Part shown: piece after piece, positions 1 to 13,800 of the stretch
Layout of the letters: each line of letters opens with the position of its first letter
Numbering within the stretch: position 1 is the first letter of the stretch
Assembly: GCA_934045075.1 (NCBI GenBank)
Contig: OW203726.1
Span: 23,685,488 to 23,749,487 of the forward strand
Reading direction: 5' to 3'
DNA from: Yponomeuta sedellus
Taxonomy: Eukaryota; Arthropoda; Insecta; Lepidoptera; Yponomeutidae
Length of the DNA: 64,000 bases
Program-made: the position numbers and the translations under genes
The notes under the pieces: model-generated
Told to the model about the DNA's origin: nothing
Database searches by the model: none
Seen by the model: only the letters and a program-made list of their open reading frames with translations

Positions 1-616
1 AATGACAGCTGCCTTTTTAATTGACTTGTGAAAGAGATCACGTATCTTATAAAGAAAATCAATAAAAAAAAACAATTAAATTGGTTGGTCGTTCAAGCAA
101 TCAGCTCAGCCGGTTTTAATTTTTGAAACACCTTTCATACCGGCTTCTGATAATGCATTTTTAAGGGAACAGAGGTGACTATGAAACGTCTTAATAGATT
201 ATGTAAAAAAGGGATTTTTGAGAAATTCCAAATAGTAAATTTTTTTAAGCTGATGCTGGCAGCATAAATCGAATTAGAAAAAACGATTATCACTATGCTA
301 CGCGGGCTTTGTAAAAACGCTACTCAAGCCGCTGTATCAAGTTTGACGTCTTGAATGCATTGCAGTCGCATTTGCCGCCTCCAACATTACTCTCATCAAA
401 ATACCTTCCTCCATAACTCTTCATTCATCAATACCCAGGTCACGTGGAATATAGGGGCTCGGCATATAGCCGCGTTGGCGCAGATATGTTGCTAGCGGCG
501 ATTGGTGGTGGCTCCCGTTGTATAAGCAAGGCCCTGCGCGCCCGGCTCTTAGCTGGAAACGGTTTGGTTGGTTACAGATACAGCACTTTACGTAGGAAAA
601 TTCTCAATTCAGGAAG
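1..616. other. Non-coding, nothing recognised
   Basis: No exon of Cad87A with a fitting phase-1 acceptor was recognised here or at 770-964 and 1142-1589, although at least one further tail exon must exist. A short open frame at 444-647 has no supporting context. Confidence 0.5.
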
Positions 617-769
617 TGGCCCTAACCCCCGGTTTCTGATACACTAACCAGTCGTTAATCTACTGTTAATAGTTGTCAATTGGTCAAAAAGCATACAGAA
701 AAAACATTTGACAGCTGTTAACAGTAGATTAACAGATTGTTAGTGTAGGAGAAACTGGGGCTTAGGCAA
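617..769. mobile_element. 153-bp MITE with long inverted ends
   Basis: The ends CCTAACCCCCGGTTTCT and AGAAACTGGGGCTTAGG are inverted copies. The inner arms (ATACACTAAC..GTTAATCTACTGTTAA and its mirror) extend the stem to over 50 bp with mismatches. There is no coding capacity. Confidence 0.7.
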
Positions 770-964
770 GTTTTTCTTGCCATATTTGTAAGGTTGGAAT
801 CTGTTTAAGCTACCCGCGTTTGTGAGATTAAAAGACTAATAATCCTTTAATGTATTGGATGAAAAACTTAAGTTTTATCATCTTAGTAGAAATATCTGGT
901 CAAAGTAGAGGGATTTTTACATGATGTGCAGACTGTTTCCTCCACAGATTAAAAAGACCTATAT

Positions 965-1141
965 TATGCGCCTAGTGACATGATGAACCCTCGGCGCATT
1001 ATGTCACTAGGCGCATAATGTCACATTCGCAAAATGTACTAGGCGCATTATGTCACATTCGCAAAATGTCATTAGGCGCATACCTAATGTCACATTCGCA
1101 CACTGTCACTAGGCGCATAATCTCACATTCGCAAAAAGTCA
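965..1141. repeat. Minisatellite, unit about 33-37 bp, with an inverted lead copy
   Basis: Four head-to-tail units starting near 1008, 1040, 1073 and 1110 share AGGCGCATAATGTCACATTCGC. A reversed piece (TATGCGCCTAGTGACA) at about 966-981 faces the array, so the region can fold. Confidence 0.75.
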
Positions 1142-1589
1142 ACAATCACTTTGCCTTTTTATTCTGTGACAGTCACTTCGGTCAAATGTAAAATTTAAAC
1201 AGCACCATTTCAACATTGGAATACTTCGCTAAAGTAATCTTTAGTACCTAGTACCTATATCTTAACTATAAAGTTAAGGTGCAAACTACATCAAGGTAAT
1301 GCTAAGGCATGTCTTCATTTGTTAGCTTATGACCAAATCTTTGCAATTAAAATAAGAGCGAAACATTTCTAAGATTATTTCTTCTTCATCTAGCTTCTTG
1401 AACTAGCGAAGGTTTGCAGTCAGCTCTGCAAATTTATCTCTATCTCTCGCAAAGTGAAAGAGCTCGGCAGCACTTTTGATTCCGGTCCACTACCGGTAAG
1501 ATTTTTATGATGTCATGGCCTGGATATCCCAGTTCCCGTTAACTCTAAAATTCAAAACCAGCGCTGATATATCTCCGTATTCCGCTTAC

Positions 1590-1840
1590 CATTAGAATGC
1601 ATACAGCACAATACCAGCGCCGCTATAAAAGCAGCCAGTGGCAGAACGCCTGCCAACCCAAGCAACGCGTGCTGAGCCATCGAGTGCTTCTGCCTTGAGA
1701 CGCCACATGCCGTGACGTTGCGTACTCCGGATGTCTCTAGGATGTGTTGGAACTCTGTGCCCATCGAGCGGATAGCAGCTTTCATGGCCTTCGGAGTTAG
1801 GGCCTCGCCAGTCTCAATTTTGCGGAACTGGAAGCAAGCT
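1590..1840 (-). CDS. Cad87A: Cad87A coding exon 22 (transmembrane helix)
   Basis: Acceptor GCATTTCCAG and donor ATG|GTAAGC, phase 2 in and phase 1 out. It encodes the end of the membrane-proximal module, two extracellular cysteines, and the helix LLGLAGVLPLAAFIAALVL followed by CCMHSN. The donor means at least one more exon, which I could not find between 1 and 1589. Confidence 0.92.
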
Positions 1841-4800
1841 CTGGAAATGCAAAAAAAATAAGATTTAACGAAGTACATAGATAGATGATATGATATCAAC
1901 CGTTGTATGCCCCCACTGCTGGGGCACCTGTCACTTCCTGCATTGTAGAAAGAATAGGCCCATACGAGGATTGTAAGACAGTGGCGGGCCTTATGTCAGA
2001 AGTTATTAAGCCGCCCATAATACCACGAAGTACCACGATAGTACCACGAAGGCTATGTGGCGCATAGTTAACTCAGAAACAAATAAAAAAAACACAAACC
2101 GTTCGGACTACACTAGGAGTGGGTCGTTGTATGATTTTTCGACGACGAAACGCAACCGTTTTTTCTGGAACGAAAACAGGTCCTCGAAACGGTCCTCGTT
2201 CGCAACTGGTTTCATTGTATGCGAACGAGCAAGGCGCAGAGGACGTTCAAACAAGTGCGAACGAGACGAAATCACGTAACATCGGAAAAAATAAGTTGTT
2301 TACACGATATTCGACTGTATACTCATAGACATAAAGATCACTTTATTGTATCACAGACCAAAACGAACGGAACGAGCAAGGAGCCGACGACGACGTCGCA
2401 ATGATCTCATTACGTTCTAGGCTCTATTAATATAGCACTAAAGGACATATCCGCGTCAAACAATCTAAGGACTGGTCTCGCGACGAACAAACGCTGGCAC
2501 TGCTTTAGAGTCTCTGGCACTGCTTTATAATGAAACGTAAAACGGTCCTATCGTCGCGGAACACTAAACGGTCTAATAAAACGGTTCGTCTTTGCAACGA
2601 TCACGCCTAGACTACACGCACATTGTAAAACAAAAAGATGGTAGCAGCTTCGATACCAAAAAAGATCTAGTTGATTGCATGAACAAGCAATTTGCAAACG
2701 CAGCTCAATTGTGTGGAACTCCAACCGCTGACATTAATAAGGTAACCTCTATGCTTACTCGCGAACCGTCCATCGTTTCGTTCAAATTTGTGCCTTTCAC
2801 ACCAACCGAGATTGTACACATAATTCAGAAAAGGATAGCAAACAAACCGACGCTTGATATTTACGCTATACAACATCTCAACTGGATCGCGATAAATATT
2901 GCAACTCCTCTTAGTGTTCTGTACAATCATTGTATGAAGGCGGGGTCCTACCCGTCGGCATTCAAACAGGTGAAAGTGAGCCCTTTGTATAAGGGTAAAG
3001 GAAAAAAAGGAGGATCTAAATAACTATCGTCCAATATCAATTATACCCGTGGTCGCAAAGGTTTTCGAAAACGGTCTCAGCGCTCGGCTCACGCAGTACC
3101 TGAGCGATACTTCAGCGCTGTCCGACCGCCAGTTCGCGTACCGAGCGGGGCGCTCCACCACGCAGTTGGCGAGAGAGGTGGTGCGGCGTGTGTTGGACGC
3201 CCGCGATTGCCGACGGGCAGTGGCCGTGCTTTTCTGTGACCTTTCGAAGGCCTTCGATGTCGCAGACCATAGTGTTTTACACACTAAATTGAGGCATTCT
3301 GGTATCGATGGTCCTCCTTACCTATTGACCGAGTTTATGCGCGGGAGGACTCAATTCGTGGTGGGCGACGGCGGCTGTCTACGATCAGATGGCTTGATGA
3401 CGCACATGGGCGTACCGCAAGGTTCGTCGTTATCAAACATAGCGTTCTCGCTACTTCTGAACGACCTGCCTGGCGCGATGCCTGACGGCGAAATATTCAT
3501 GTTCGCAGACGATTTCGCAGCCGTTGTGACTGCCACTTACGCCGCGTAAGTCGCCTGTGGGCATGGTTTCGCTGGAACGGGCTGATGCTCAACCTAACTA
3601 AGACTCAATTTATCGAGTTTGAACTTTTAGCGCGCATCAAGCCCTTGCTAGAAATTGATGTTGAAGGAGTCCAGATTAGGCAGGTTGATACAGCTCCTTT
3701 TCTTGGGTTCCAGCTAGATAGGTCGTTGACATGGGCGACACACATTGAAAGTTTGTGTGCGCGTCTGGGCAGGGCATGCTTCGCACTGCGCCGACTCACG
3801 TCGACAGTGCCTGTTGATTCAGTCCGCACTTGTTACTTCGCAACCGTGCACTCGCTGCTGCAGTACGGCGTGGACCTATGGGCTCGCGCCGCCGACTGGG
3901 AACGCGTGTTCCGAATGCAGAAGCGAGCCGTGCGCATCATAGCGCAAGTATCTCAGGACAATGTCGGTGCGGCCGCACTTCTTGGAGCAGCGGATTGTGA
4001 CGCTGGACTGCTGGTGCTGCAGGTGGCGCGCACCTGCAGCAGTACGCGCGTCGCGGGGACCGGCACGATTATGCCACGCGGGGTGCGCAAAGACTTGCTG
4101 GAGTCGCTCGCCACTTGACCAAGAAAGGTAAAACTATCCACGTTACGGCTCCGGAGGTATACAACAAACTTTCGGAGGAAATTACGAGCGCAAGCAGTGA
4201 GTACGTGTTTAAACGAAAACTAAAAAAATGGCTTATCGAGCGGTGTTTTTATTCGTATGGCGAATTCCTAGTCTGTAAAAGTGACTAAGCAGAGAAGTTT
4301 ATAAGATTTAGCGTATTGTATCGTAATATCGTAGCTTTTTAACACTTATTTAGCAGAATTTAGCACAATAATTAGGTAAATTACTCAACATACGTATTAT
4401 TATTATTTTGTCTATAATTGATTGACCTGACAGATTGCATAATTATTATCATATTCACATCTAATATTTTCTTTTTGACATTTGGAAATTTGATTGTTAT
4501 TTCTACATTGGATTGTTATTATGTACGGAGTCTTGACTTGTAATGAATATTACCAATAAATGATGTCTATGTCTAAGGCCTCTGACATGGCTTAAGGACT
4601 GCCATTACATAACAGCCGGCACCAACGGCATAACGTGCCTTGCGAAGCACGGAAGCGCTCGGAAAAAATGCCACTAGCGGTAGTCACGGGATGGTCACCC
4701 ATCCAGCTCCTGACCTCGCCTGTTGTCGCTTAATCCATTGTTTACTAGGGCGGAATTAATTATGCGCGTAGCGAGTCAAAGAAATACGAGATGGAACTAG

Positions 4801-7800
4801 TTCCTCACCCAGTCTTAGTGAAGTCAAGGCCTCGATCGGCTCCGGAAAGCGGGGCCGCGTCATGAATCTGCAACCGCAGGCCGATAGGCGCCAGAGCAGC
4901 GTTGAACCGCTCTCGCAGAGCCGGCAGGTGGGAGCGGACGGCGCTGGCACCGGAGTCCCAGATGAGACGCAGGAGATCTCGCTCGCGTACCACGACCACC
5001 TGGAAATGGGTTTAAAATTAAAAATTGTTTCAACATGATCATCGCCATAATTAACCCATTATGTCCCCACCGAGGGGCACGGATCTCTCCCCTGAGGAAG
5101 GTATAGGCTATACCAAGGGGGCCAAGTTCGGATTGGTGGAGGCTTGCAAGACTAGTGACTGGTCTCACTGTCAGCCGTTTCCAAGCTGTTTCTATCGACC
5201 GACGGCAGCCGGCACCAACTGCTTAACGTGCTTTGCGAATTCACCCATCCATGCACTGAACGCGCCCGATGTTGCTTAACCTTCGTGATCGTTTAAGATC
5301 ACTCAGGCAGGCGGCGCTACGAGCGAAAAATGGGTTATATCACAAGAAAGTGACCGAATGGATTGATTGCCTTCCTTTCTTATTTTACTCCGTTGTATAC
5401 CCAAAATAATTTCACTAGTAAAGGTAAACATAAAAAACATAAACGTTTTATAAGTACTTAATTAGTTTAAAAATAGTATTTCTTAATGATTCGCGATACT
5501 CATACATAGTCTTCAGTCTACCCGAGACCACGGCAACTGTAACGCTGCCGAAACGTCGGAAAATAAGGTAAATACGTTTTACCTAATAAATAATCGCGAT
5601 TTGACCCGTTTAATATTAGTTTGAAAGTGTACGTAAGGCAGTTAAATTCTAACTCTTAAACTAGGATAAAATCTGAACCTTAAGAGTTATTGATTCTACT
5701 CATAAGTGAGTAACAAACTATTACATTGTTACAAAGCTAAGAATCTGTGGTAAGTATATTTAAATCCTATGAAAAAAATATTATTCATTAGCTGACCTGG
5801 CGAACTTCGTACCGCCACAGAATCCGTTTACACGATTCTTGTTACAATGTCAACGCAATAATTAAATCTCTTAGAGTTTGGCTTGAAATTAATTCCCGTT
5901 TCGCGAATGCTTAGTCAGGTGAATTGTGAAGAAACTTATAAATATCTTACCAGTTGTTAACTAAATATGTAGATAAGTACCACTTCGTGCAAATAAACAA
6001 TTTCATTTGTTTCTGATCAACACTCAATCTATTGCATGCCATTGCTAGAAATAAGTAATCCTTTTCTTTGAGTTTTATTTTTTTATATTCTGTAGTAAGC
6101 TGTTTTATTTGGACACACTCCACGCATCACACACTCTCCTTCATCACATACCACACCACACCTCAACCCATACGCTACACGTTACACGCTCCACTATATC
6201 ACACCCTTATTTTTTTTACATTTACGTTAATGTTTAATTATTCAATTTAAAAGTTTATTTTGTTTAACTTAAGTATTTTTGCATAAATCTCGTCCGCCAT
6301 GTAAAACCACAAGCTAATTCTAACGGCCGCCACTATACAGTCTATATGATATGTTGAGAGACCACTGTTAAAATGCATAACTGTGCACCCATTTTATTAA
6401 TGAAAACTATTCTTATTCTTATTTTAATTCCTGATGTTATTCTCAGTTGCGCGTGTCTACTGATCGCAAATTCTAGTTTTGTTTTATGTATGATAGGCTC
6501 GCACTGATGGTGAATGAAGACAAGGCCTGAGATTTGACGTACTTAGCTGTTATTCGCATCGTAGCTGGAATACGATGAATTGCTTGAAGTCATATCAGAT
6601 AGGTACAGATCGTTGTTCAACTCTCCCTACATATTTCGATATGCACTCCCCCTTACAGATTTCGAAAGCCACATCTTCATTTCGAATTTCTCATATAACT
6701 AAACACTTGCTTCAGTCAAGGAGAATTCCTTGCTTCAGTGAAAGAATTGTGGCTTTAGCACTTCTAGTTTTATGTTAAAGCAAGACCTTTCTTACCTCGA
6801 CTAAAACATCGCCATATCTCTCTGAATCATTAGTGTTGTTTGCTCGAATGACCAGCCTGTAAAAAATAAAGTTCTCATTAAATTTTCAATCAAAAGACTC
6901 AAACCTTGCTATTAGAAACATCGCCATAATATTATGGTCTTCTCTTGTAAGTTATACTATTAACCTGAATATTCCATCGGCATAGTGCAACAGATTCTTC
7001 ATAATCCTCAATTCGCCAGTCATGTTATTCAACGATATTACTTCAGTTATATTGTGATATTCCTTCTGTATAGGCGATTCAAAAGTTATATTGACCACTT
7101 TGTAGTCTATAGGAAGTGACTCTGGGTCCTTATCTATCGCTTTCACTGTGGCTATAGAGGTATCTATTGGCACGTTCAGTTTCACACCAATAGTTATGTT
7201 GGGACTTTCAAATTCTGGCAAATGATCATCTATGTCCATGACTTTTATTAGCACTTGGAGTTGTGAAGGGTCCTGGAAGTAAAAATTTAAAATTATAGCT
7301 AACTGTTGCATTGGGATAAAAGATACAGGCTTGTCCCAATTTTGTTCTTTTTCGTCGGACATACTTATCAAAAAAATTCAATAATTGCATTTTTCCCATT
7401 TTAGTAGGTACTTATGTTCAAATCTTACCAATCGATTATATGCCTTGTTCAGTTTCGGCTTGGTTCTATATTTGAAGCATTTTACTGTCAAGATAACTCT
7501 CGCAATAGCCTCTCTGTCTAAACGAGCAGCTACTTTGATGAGGCCTTTGTTATCCTCAGTACGTTCTAATTTGAAGAGCTCCAAGGCATTGCCAGCTGAA
7601 AATAGTTCATAACATTAGTAAGGTGTGGTTTAATCAAACCTACGAATTCTCTACGAATTTCTTTTGAAAACTAATATTACCTGTAATAGCATAGTCGACT
7701 GCAGCGTTGTCTCCAATATCCTCGTCAATAGCTTGTAGTGTTCCGATTACTGTATCGATAGGTACTTCCTCTTTGATTGTCATTAGGAGTGGAGGGTCAT

Positions 7801-10800
7801 CCTGTAAAAAAGGCAGTGTGGTATTTGGTATTATGAAAACAGAAATGGTAAGAATTAGTGGAACAAACAAGCAAGTGATGCAGACAGTTCAAAATATGTA
7901 ATGGGCTGGTTAAGGATTGGAAAATACGAAATCTGAAGCATTGATTCGAATTTTGACAAGGGAGTAGCCACATCACTTTTCAATCAGTAGACAAGTCGCA
8001 AAAAAAACCTGCCCGCTGAGGACGGGTCCTGCCATGTTGATAGCAAATCATAGCAAAGTTTAACGAATTTAGATTAACTAATAAATAATCGCGATAAAAC
8101 CCGTTTAATATATATCTAGGTTTGTATGAGCATCCCGAGTTATTATGGAACACTAATGGCAGAATTATTAGGATTCCCTCGGAAAAATAGTTACTTACGA
8201 GACTCCGAGTAAAATGCGGCTTATGATCGTCCACGTCAGTGACAGTGATAGTAGCCACTCTGGCGCTGTGCTGCGGTGGTTGCCCCCGATCCCAGACTTC
8301 AAGCACTAGTGTGTACATGGACTTGTACTCTCGGTCCAGAGGTTGCCGGGTCGTTATGATCCCAGAGTGAGGGTCTGAAGACAACGAAATCATTAGTGAA
8401 GTTGGCCTGGGAAAGAATATAAACGTTGAAAGATTTTTTTTGTAAGCCGTGTTTGTGTAGTGTAGTGGAAGATCATGAGGGAGACACATGATCTTCCACT
8501 CCTCCCTGTATTGAGTAGTCATCTCCCAACCGGGCGAAAAAGTTAAGAGATCGTCACGCATTTTCCGCCTTAGCAAAATGCGCCCGTATAGTCAAAGCAA
8601 TCGAGGCTGAAAGTATGAGTACTATTGTACGTAGTGATGCACTAATCCATCCATCCATCCATTTATATCTATCTAGAAGATCCGAAAGGGTCCTAATATA
8701 TACATATTATTATTCGTTATCTTCAAAGCGCATTAGAATTCATTCAGTTACACTATTGTAGGTAAGTTTATCTCATTTAGGTATGTCATTAATGTATTTT
8801 TTATTATTGTAACCTTTGCGTTTTATTATACATATAAAGGATCTAGGCGCTTACTCCTTAATCCAATTATTTATGATGAGGTGGATTAAATTTACCTCCA
8901 ATAAATAATTGGATTAAGGATCCAACTGTGCTGGGCAGCGTTTGGGAAACTACGCAGAGTCTTCTCGTCATCCATACCGCAATGCTTGAAAACGAAAGTT
9001 TTTAATCAGTGCGTCCAACCTGTCATGACCTACGGAGCCGAGACATGGACACTCACGCAAGGGTTGGTCCACCAGTTCAAAGTCGCTCAGCAAGCTATGG
9101 AGAGAGCTATGCTCGGAGTTTCTCTGAAGGATAGGATTCGTAACGAATGCATCCGACATAGAACCAAAGTTATCGACATAGCTCAGAGAATCAGCAAGCT
9201 GAAGTGGCAGTGGGCTGGTCATATCTCGTGAAGAACCGACTACCGTTGGAGTGAACGTGTCCTTGATTGGAGACCGCGACTCGGCAATCGTAGTGTAGGA
9301 CGCCCTCCGACTAGGTGGGATAACGATCTGCGAAAAACTGCAGGCAGATGCTGGATGCAACAAGCTGAAGACAGGGCGCTATGGCGCTCATTAGGGGAGG
9401 GCTATGTCCAGCAGTGGACTAGTATAGCCTGACGATGACGACTACGTAATTCAATTTTACCCTAATTTCCGACCACGATTAAGATCTATCTTAAGAAATT
9501 TAGTTTTCTCTACAATTAAGCAACAAAGTAACTCACCGATAGCAAATGCCTTGGCGTCAGCGTTGTTCTGTTGTATGGAGAAGTAGAGTTTTCCAGAGGG
9601 TTGTGTAGGGTCATCGGGGTCACTGGCCACGGCTTGAAAGACTATCGATCCGATTGTTGCATTCTGAAAATATTTACGTAGTACGAGTTACTTAGTGTTA
9701 TTAACCTAGGTTAATTTTGATTTTTAAGTGGAATTTTTGTTAGATTTTTTTATTAGAAGCACTCGTGACTTAGCCGAACCGAGTGATTGGATTCAATCAC
9801 TTGAGTTAAGCAACAAGAGGTGCAGTCAGGTGCAGGATGGGTGACTGTCCCATAACTACCGCTAGTGGCATTTTCCCAAGCGCTTCCGTGTTTCGCAAGG
9901 CAGGTTAATCCGTTGGTGAAGGCTGTCATCTAACGGGAGTCGTTAAGCTATGTCAGAGGCGTCATGGGCTGCTTAATAACTTCTGATAGTAAGGCCCGCC
10001 ACTCTCTTACAATTCTCTACCAACCCGGACTTGGCCCCCATGGTAGAGTGGGCCTTCCATGCCCCAGCAGTGGGGACATGCAAGGGTTGCTGTTGTGAAA
10101 GTGCAATATTTTGTATTTTGTGCAATAAAGGGTAACAAACAAAAATGATTCAATAAAGTCGCAGACTTTCATTCTTCTGGTTTTGCGACTTTGACGAATT
10201 TTGGGAGTTCTCATGAGCCCTTATTCCTTTATCCTTTTAATTGAACCTTGCTTTATTTCTAACTCACCTCACTGACTTTCAGCACCTCCTCAGCAGCAGG
10301 TCTGATGAACCTTGGAACACCATCATTGGCGCTCACATCCCCAATGTAAAGCTGCAGTGATGCATCTCCTGTGTGGCCACCACCATCAGATGCGCCGACG
10401 AGTAGACGGTAAGGCTCAATTCGACCACGGCCCGTGAGGTCGCGTTTTGTTTTTATCTCTCCGGTGGTTGAGTCTATGGTGAAGAAACCTGTAAAAATAT
10501 TAAGGTCTTGATCTGGATCTATGTAAGGTCAATAACTTACAGGTGGTCGCAGGAATTTATTTTCAATTTCATTTATTAGCGTTCCAAAGAATTCAAGTGA
10601 GATTACAACGTAAAGAGCTATCTGTCGTGGATACAGTACTGTCATAGATCTAGTTTGTGACTGAAATACGTTGAAGATGCTGCACTGATAAGAGTCCAAC
10701 TCTCTAATATAATAACGATGACATCTGGATACATAAATACTCATTTGCTGTAGTCGTTCTTTAATTACAAATTATGTTTTCGATTCTTACCGTTTGCTTC

Positions 10801-13800
10801 GCCTTCATCCAAGAACTCATACTTGACTTCGCCACCTAATCCTTCATCGGGGTCTGTCGCTGTTACTTTGGTAACGTCGATGCCAATCGCTACGTTTTCA
10901 GGTACCACAGCTGAAACAACAATAAATATTTTGGCCGTCTTTGGTGGTTGTCTCAAAAATTACAGTCAAGCTAATGGCCAGAGCCACAGAATATAGATAC
11001 TAAAAATAAAAATAGTACACAAAATTGCGTTTGAATAATAAAGAGTCAGTTTTAGAAGACGTGTAAAAAACTATTAAACTTGTTTTTGAAGAAATCATTT
11101 TAATAATAACGCCATTGATTAGGTCACATAGTTTCTAGAAAATATGACTGAGACGGCGTAACTCGTTAACAAACAAAGATCAGAAAATAGGGAATTCTCT
11201 GCTTCTGCTTACCTTTTGCTTGACTGTATTTTAAGGACAGCCATTTTAATGTTTTTTATTATGTATAAGACAAAAATTTACCCGTATAAATGTTCTTTTC
11301 AAACGAAGGCGCGTTGTCATCGACGTCCAATACATCAATAAGAATACTAGCAGATGATTTAAGACGATCGGATCCGCCTTTCGGTGTGTCCATTGCTTCT
11401 ATTTCAAGTCTTAAGACTGATTGCCTTTCACGATCTAATGTTTTGTTTGGTGCTATCTGAAAATAATTCAAAGTAACTTAGTAAAATATGTTAATCCGGT
11501 TACAAATGTATAATGTATTGTGCTCACGAAAGTTTCAGTTCAAAAATTATGTTACATGCAACACATACAAAAAATATGTGTTGATTAAATTTTGATAAAC
11601 AAAAATGGGAAAAATACAAGATTAACATAAGAGTTAACAAATTTTAATTTAAGGTTTCCTCTTGCCGAATAATAACTGCTTTCTTACCTGTATAATTCCA
11701 GTAACATTATCAATGCTAAATAAATCAGAATTATCTCCTTTTAAGGAGTATCGAATATCTGAGAAACCTTTGTCCTTGTCCACGTCTGTTAATATAGCAT
11801 CTGCGTCTTTTGCTTCCACTTTTAGAATTTGTTCCGGATGCTTTGCTGATTCTAGTATACTGACTTTGAATAGCTGAAAACCAAAAGTATGTGGATATTA
11901 TATAAGTTATCATAATTTATTATGTTGCTATAAATTTCTGTGGGGCATGTTTTACAATCACTTTAGTTTTATACCGTACCTCTTTGTCAAAAACAGGTGC
12001 ATTGTCATTTAAATTCATAACTTCAATGATAATTTTCGCCATGCTATGTTTGCTCCCATCGTTGCTTGCAGCCTTCACTGTTAAAGTTAAATTTGGATTT
12101 GTCAAGTCTTCGTAGTCTAAATGCTTCGTTAACACCACTTGCCCGCTTAGAGGATCGACTTGTAATAATCCTGTTTCAGAATTTATAACTTTAAAACTTG
12201 ACACCAAATGCCCAGAAACGGGATCTTCTGCCATCAATACTAAGACAGTACTTCCTATAGGCTGTTCTTCTTTGATCCTTTGGTAAATAATGGGATTAGA
12301 ACTCGACCATCCTGGGTTTGTAAACTGGGGATTCTTATCAGCGTAGGGTTGTATGTAAATTGTATGTTCAGTGACTGCCAATTGCTCCTCAGTATCTATT
12401 TCAGCTTTTATATCAATGACTTTGACTGTTAAAATCACTATCGATGCTTGGCTGTAGTCTAGTGTTCCATTAACGAATATTTCTCCAGTTTCCTTATTTA
12501 TGCGGAACAATTTTTTGAAATCGTAATTTGAGTTAGACTTGAGTTGTACTCCAGCCTTAGAAAATGCTTTTATAGGTTCTATCAAGCTAAATTCTAATTT
12601 GGCATTTAAATCTGAATCATACGCTTCCATTCTAGTCACCAAATTTTCTTCTTTCGTTTTCTCGCTAATATAAGTTGTCGATTCTGTCATGTTAAATTTA
12701 GGTGGTTTATTATTAACGTCTTGAACAGCAACAAATACTGTCGTGGTTGCAGTTTCTGGTATAGGGATACCACTATCGACCGCTGTAACTATGATTTCAT
12801 ATTTATCCGTGTTGACATCTCTGTCCAAATTTGCATCGCTTGATACTGTGATCAAACCAGATCTAAAACATGGAACATAAAGTCATACATGATTCACCGG
12901 GTTATATGCACCCAAGCTACGATGTTTTTTTTATAAAAACTAGATTTCTCCAAAGCACTCATCAGAAGTAAGTGATTACGTCTTTTCCTTGTAAGTGTTT
13001 TAAAGAATCCTGTTTTTACATAAAAGGAGCGCAAGCATTTAGTTTAATTTACTTTAATAAAATTTGTAATTTTAATTAATTTTGATATGTAAAAAGATAT
13101 TTGACCTCGATTCCCAAAATATGTATTATTATTTAGTCTTTTATACATAGATAGCAACCATGATATACAACCATGATTTCTTAAATCTAAGTATTGTTAT
13201 ACGATTGGCGGTTTTATCGCTAAGAGCGATCTCTTCCAGACAACCTTTATGCTTAATATGCTACTTACTTTTCATTGATCACAAAGTTGTCCTTAGACCC
13301 AGCTACTATATGGTAAGTCAGTAAATCGTCCAACCCGTCGGGATCATTAGCCGTAACTGTTGTCACATTTTCACCAGGCTGAGCATCCTCCCTTATACTA
13401 GCTTTATAGTTCATAGGGTTCAGCTCAAATGTGAAGTCTTCGGAGCTGTCAGGCGTGCGATGGGAAGTTAAGTATTTGTAGTTGTGAAAGTTGCCCTTGA
13501 AGGTTGGTCTTTGGTTGCCTGGTACGCCGACGCGAATGTAAACTCTCGTATCGTTGTGTAAGGGTGGCATTCCTGTAAATGTCAAATAAATGTTATCCAT
13601 TCCATAATGAAACATATATATGTATTTTAAAAGTTATGAAACATTTATGATAGCAGGCAAACGGTGAATTAAGTGGTTTGAATAAATATTTATTTTTTTT
13701 GGAAGGGAAAATCGTATTTTACCGTAATCCGTAGCTCGTACAACCAACTCATACTGTCCTCTAGGGGTGTCCATTGAGTCAACTTTACTCAGAATTTTTA

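Noticed and set aside
2055..2404. Three overlapping short plus-strand frames
   Set aside because: All three frames are open because of CGA/ACG-rich repeats; no conserved domain.
4860..5168. 102-codon minus-strand frame
   Set aside because: A shadow frame of Cad87A exon 21 fused to SINE sequence.
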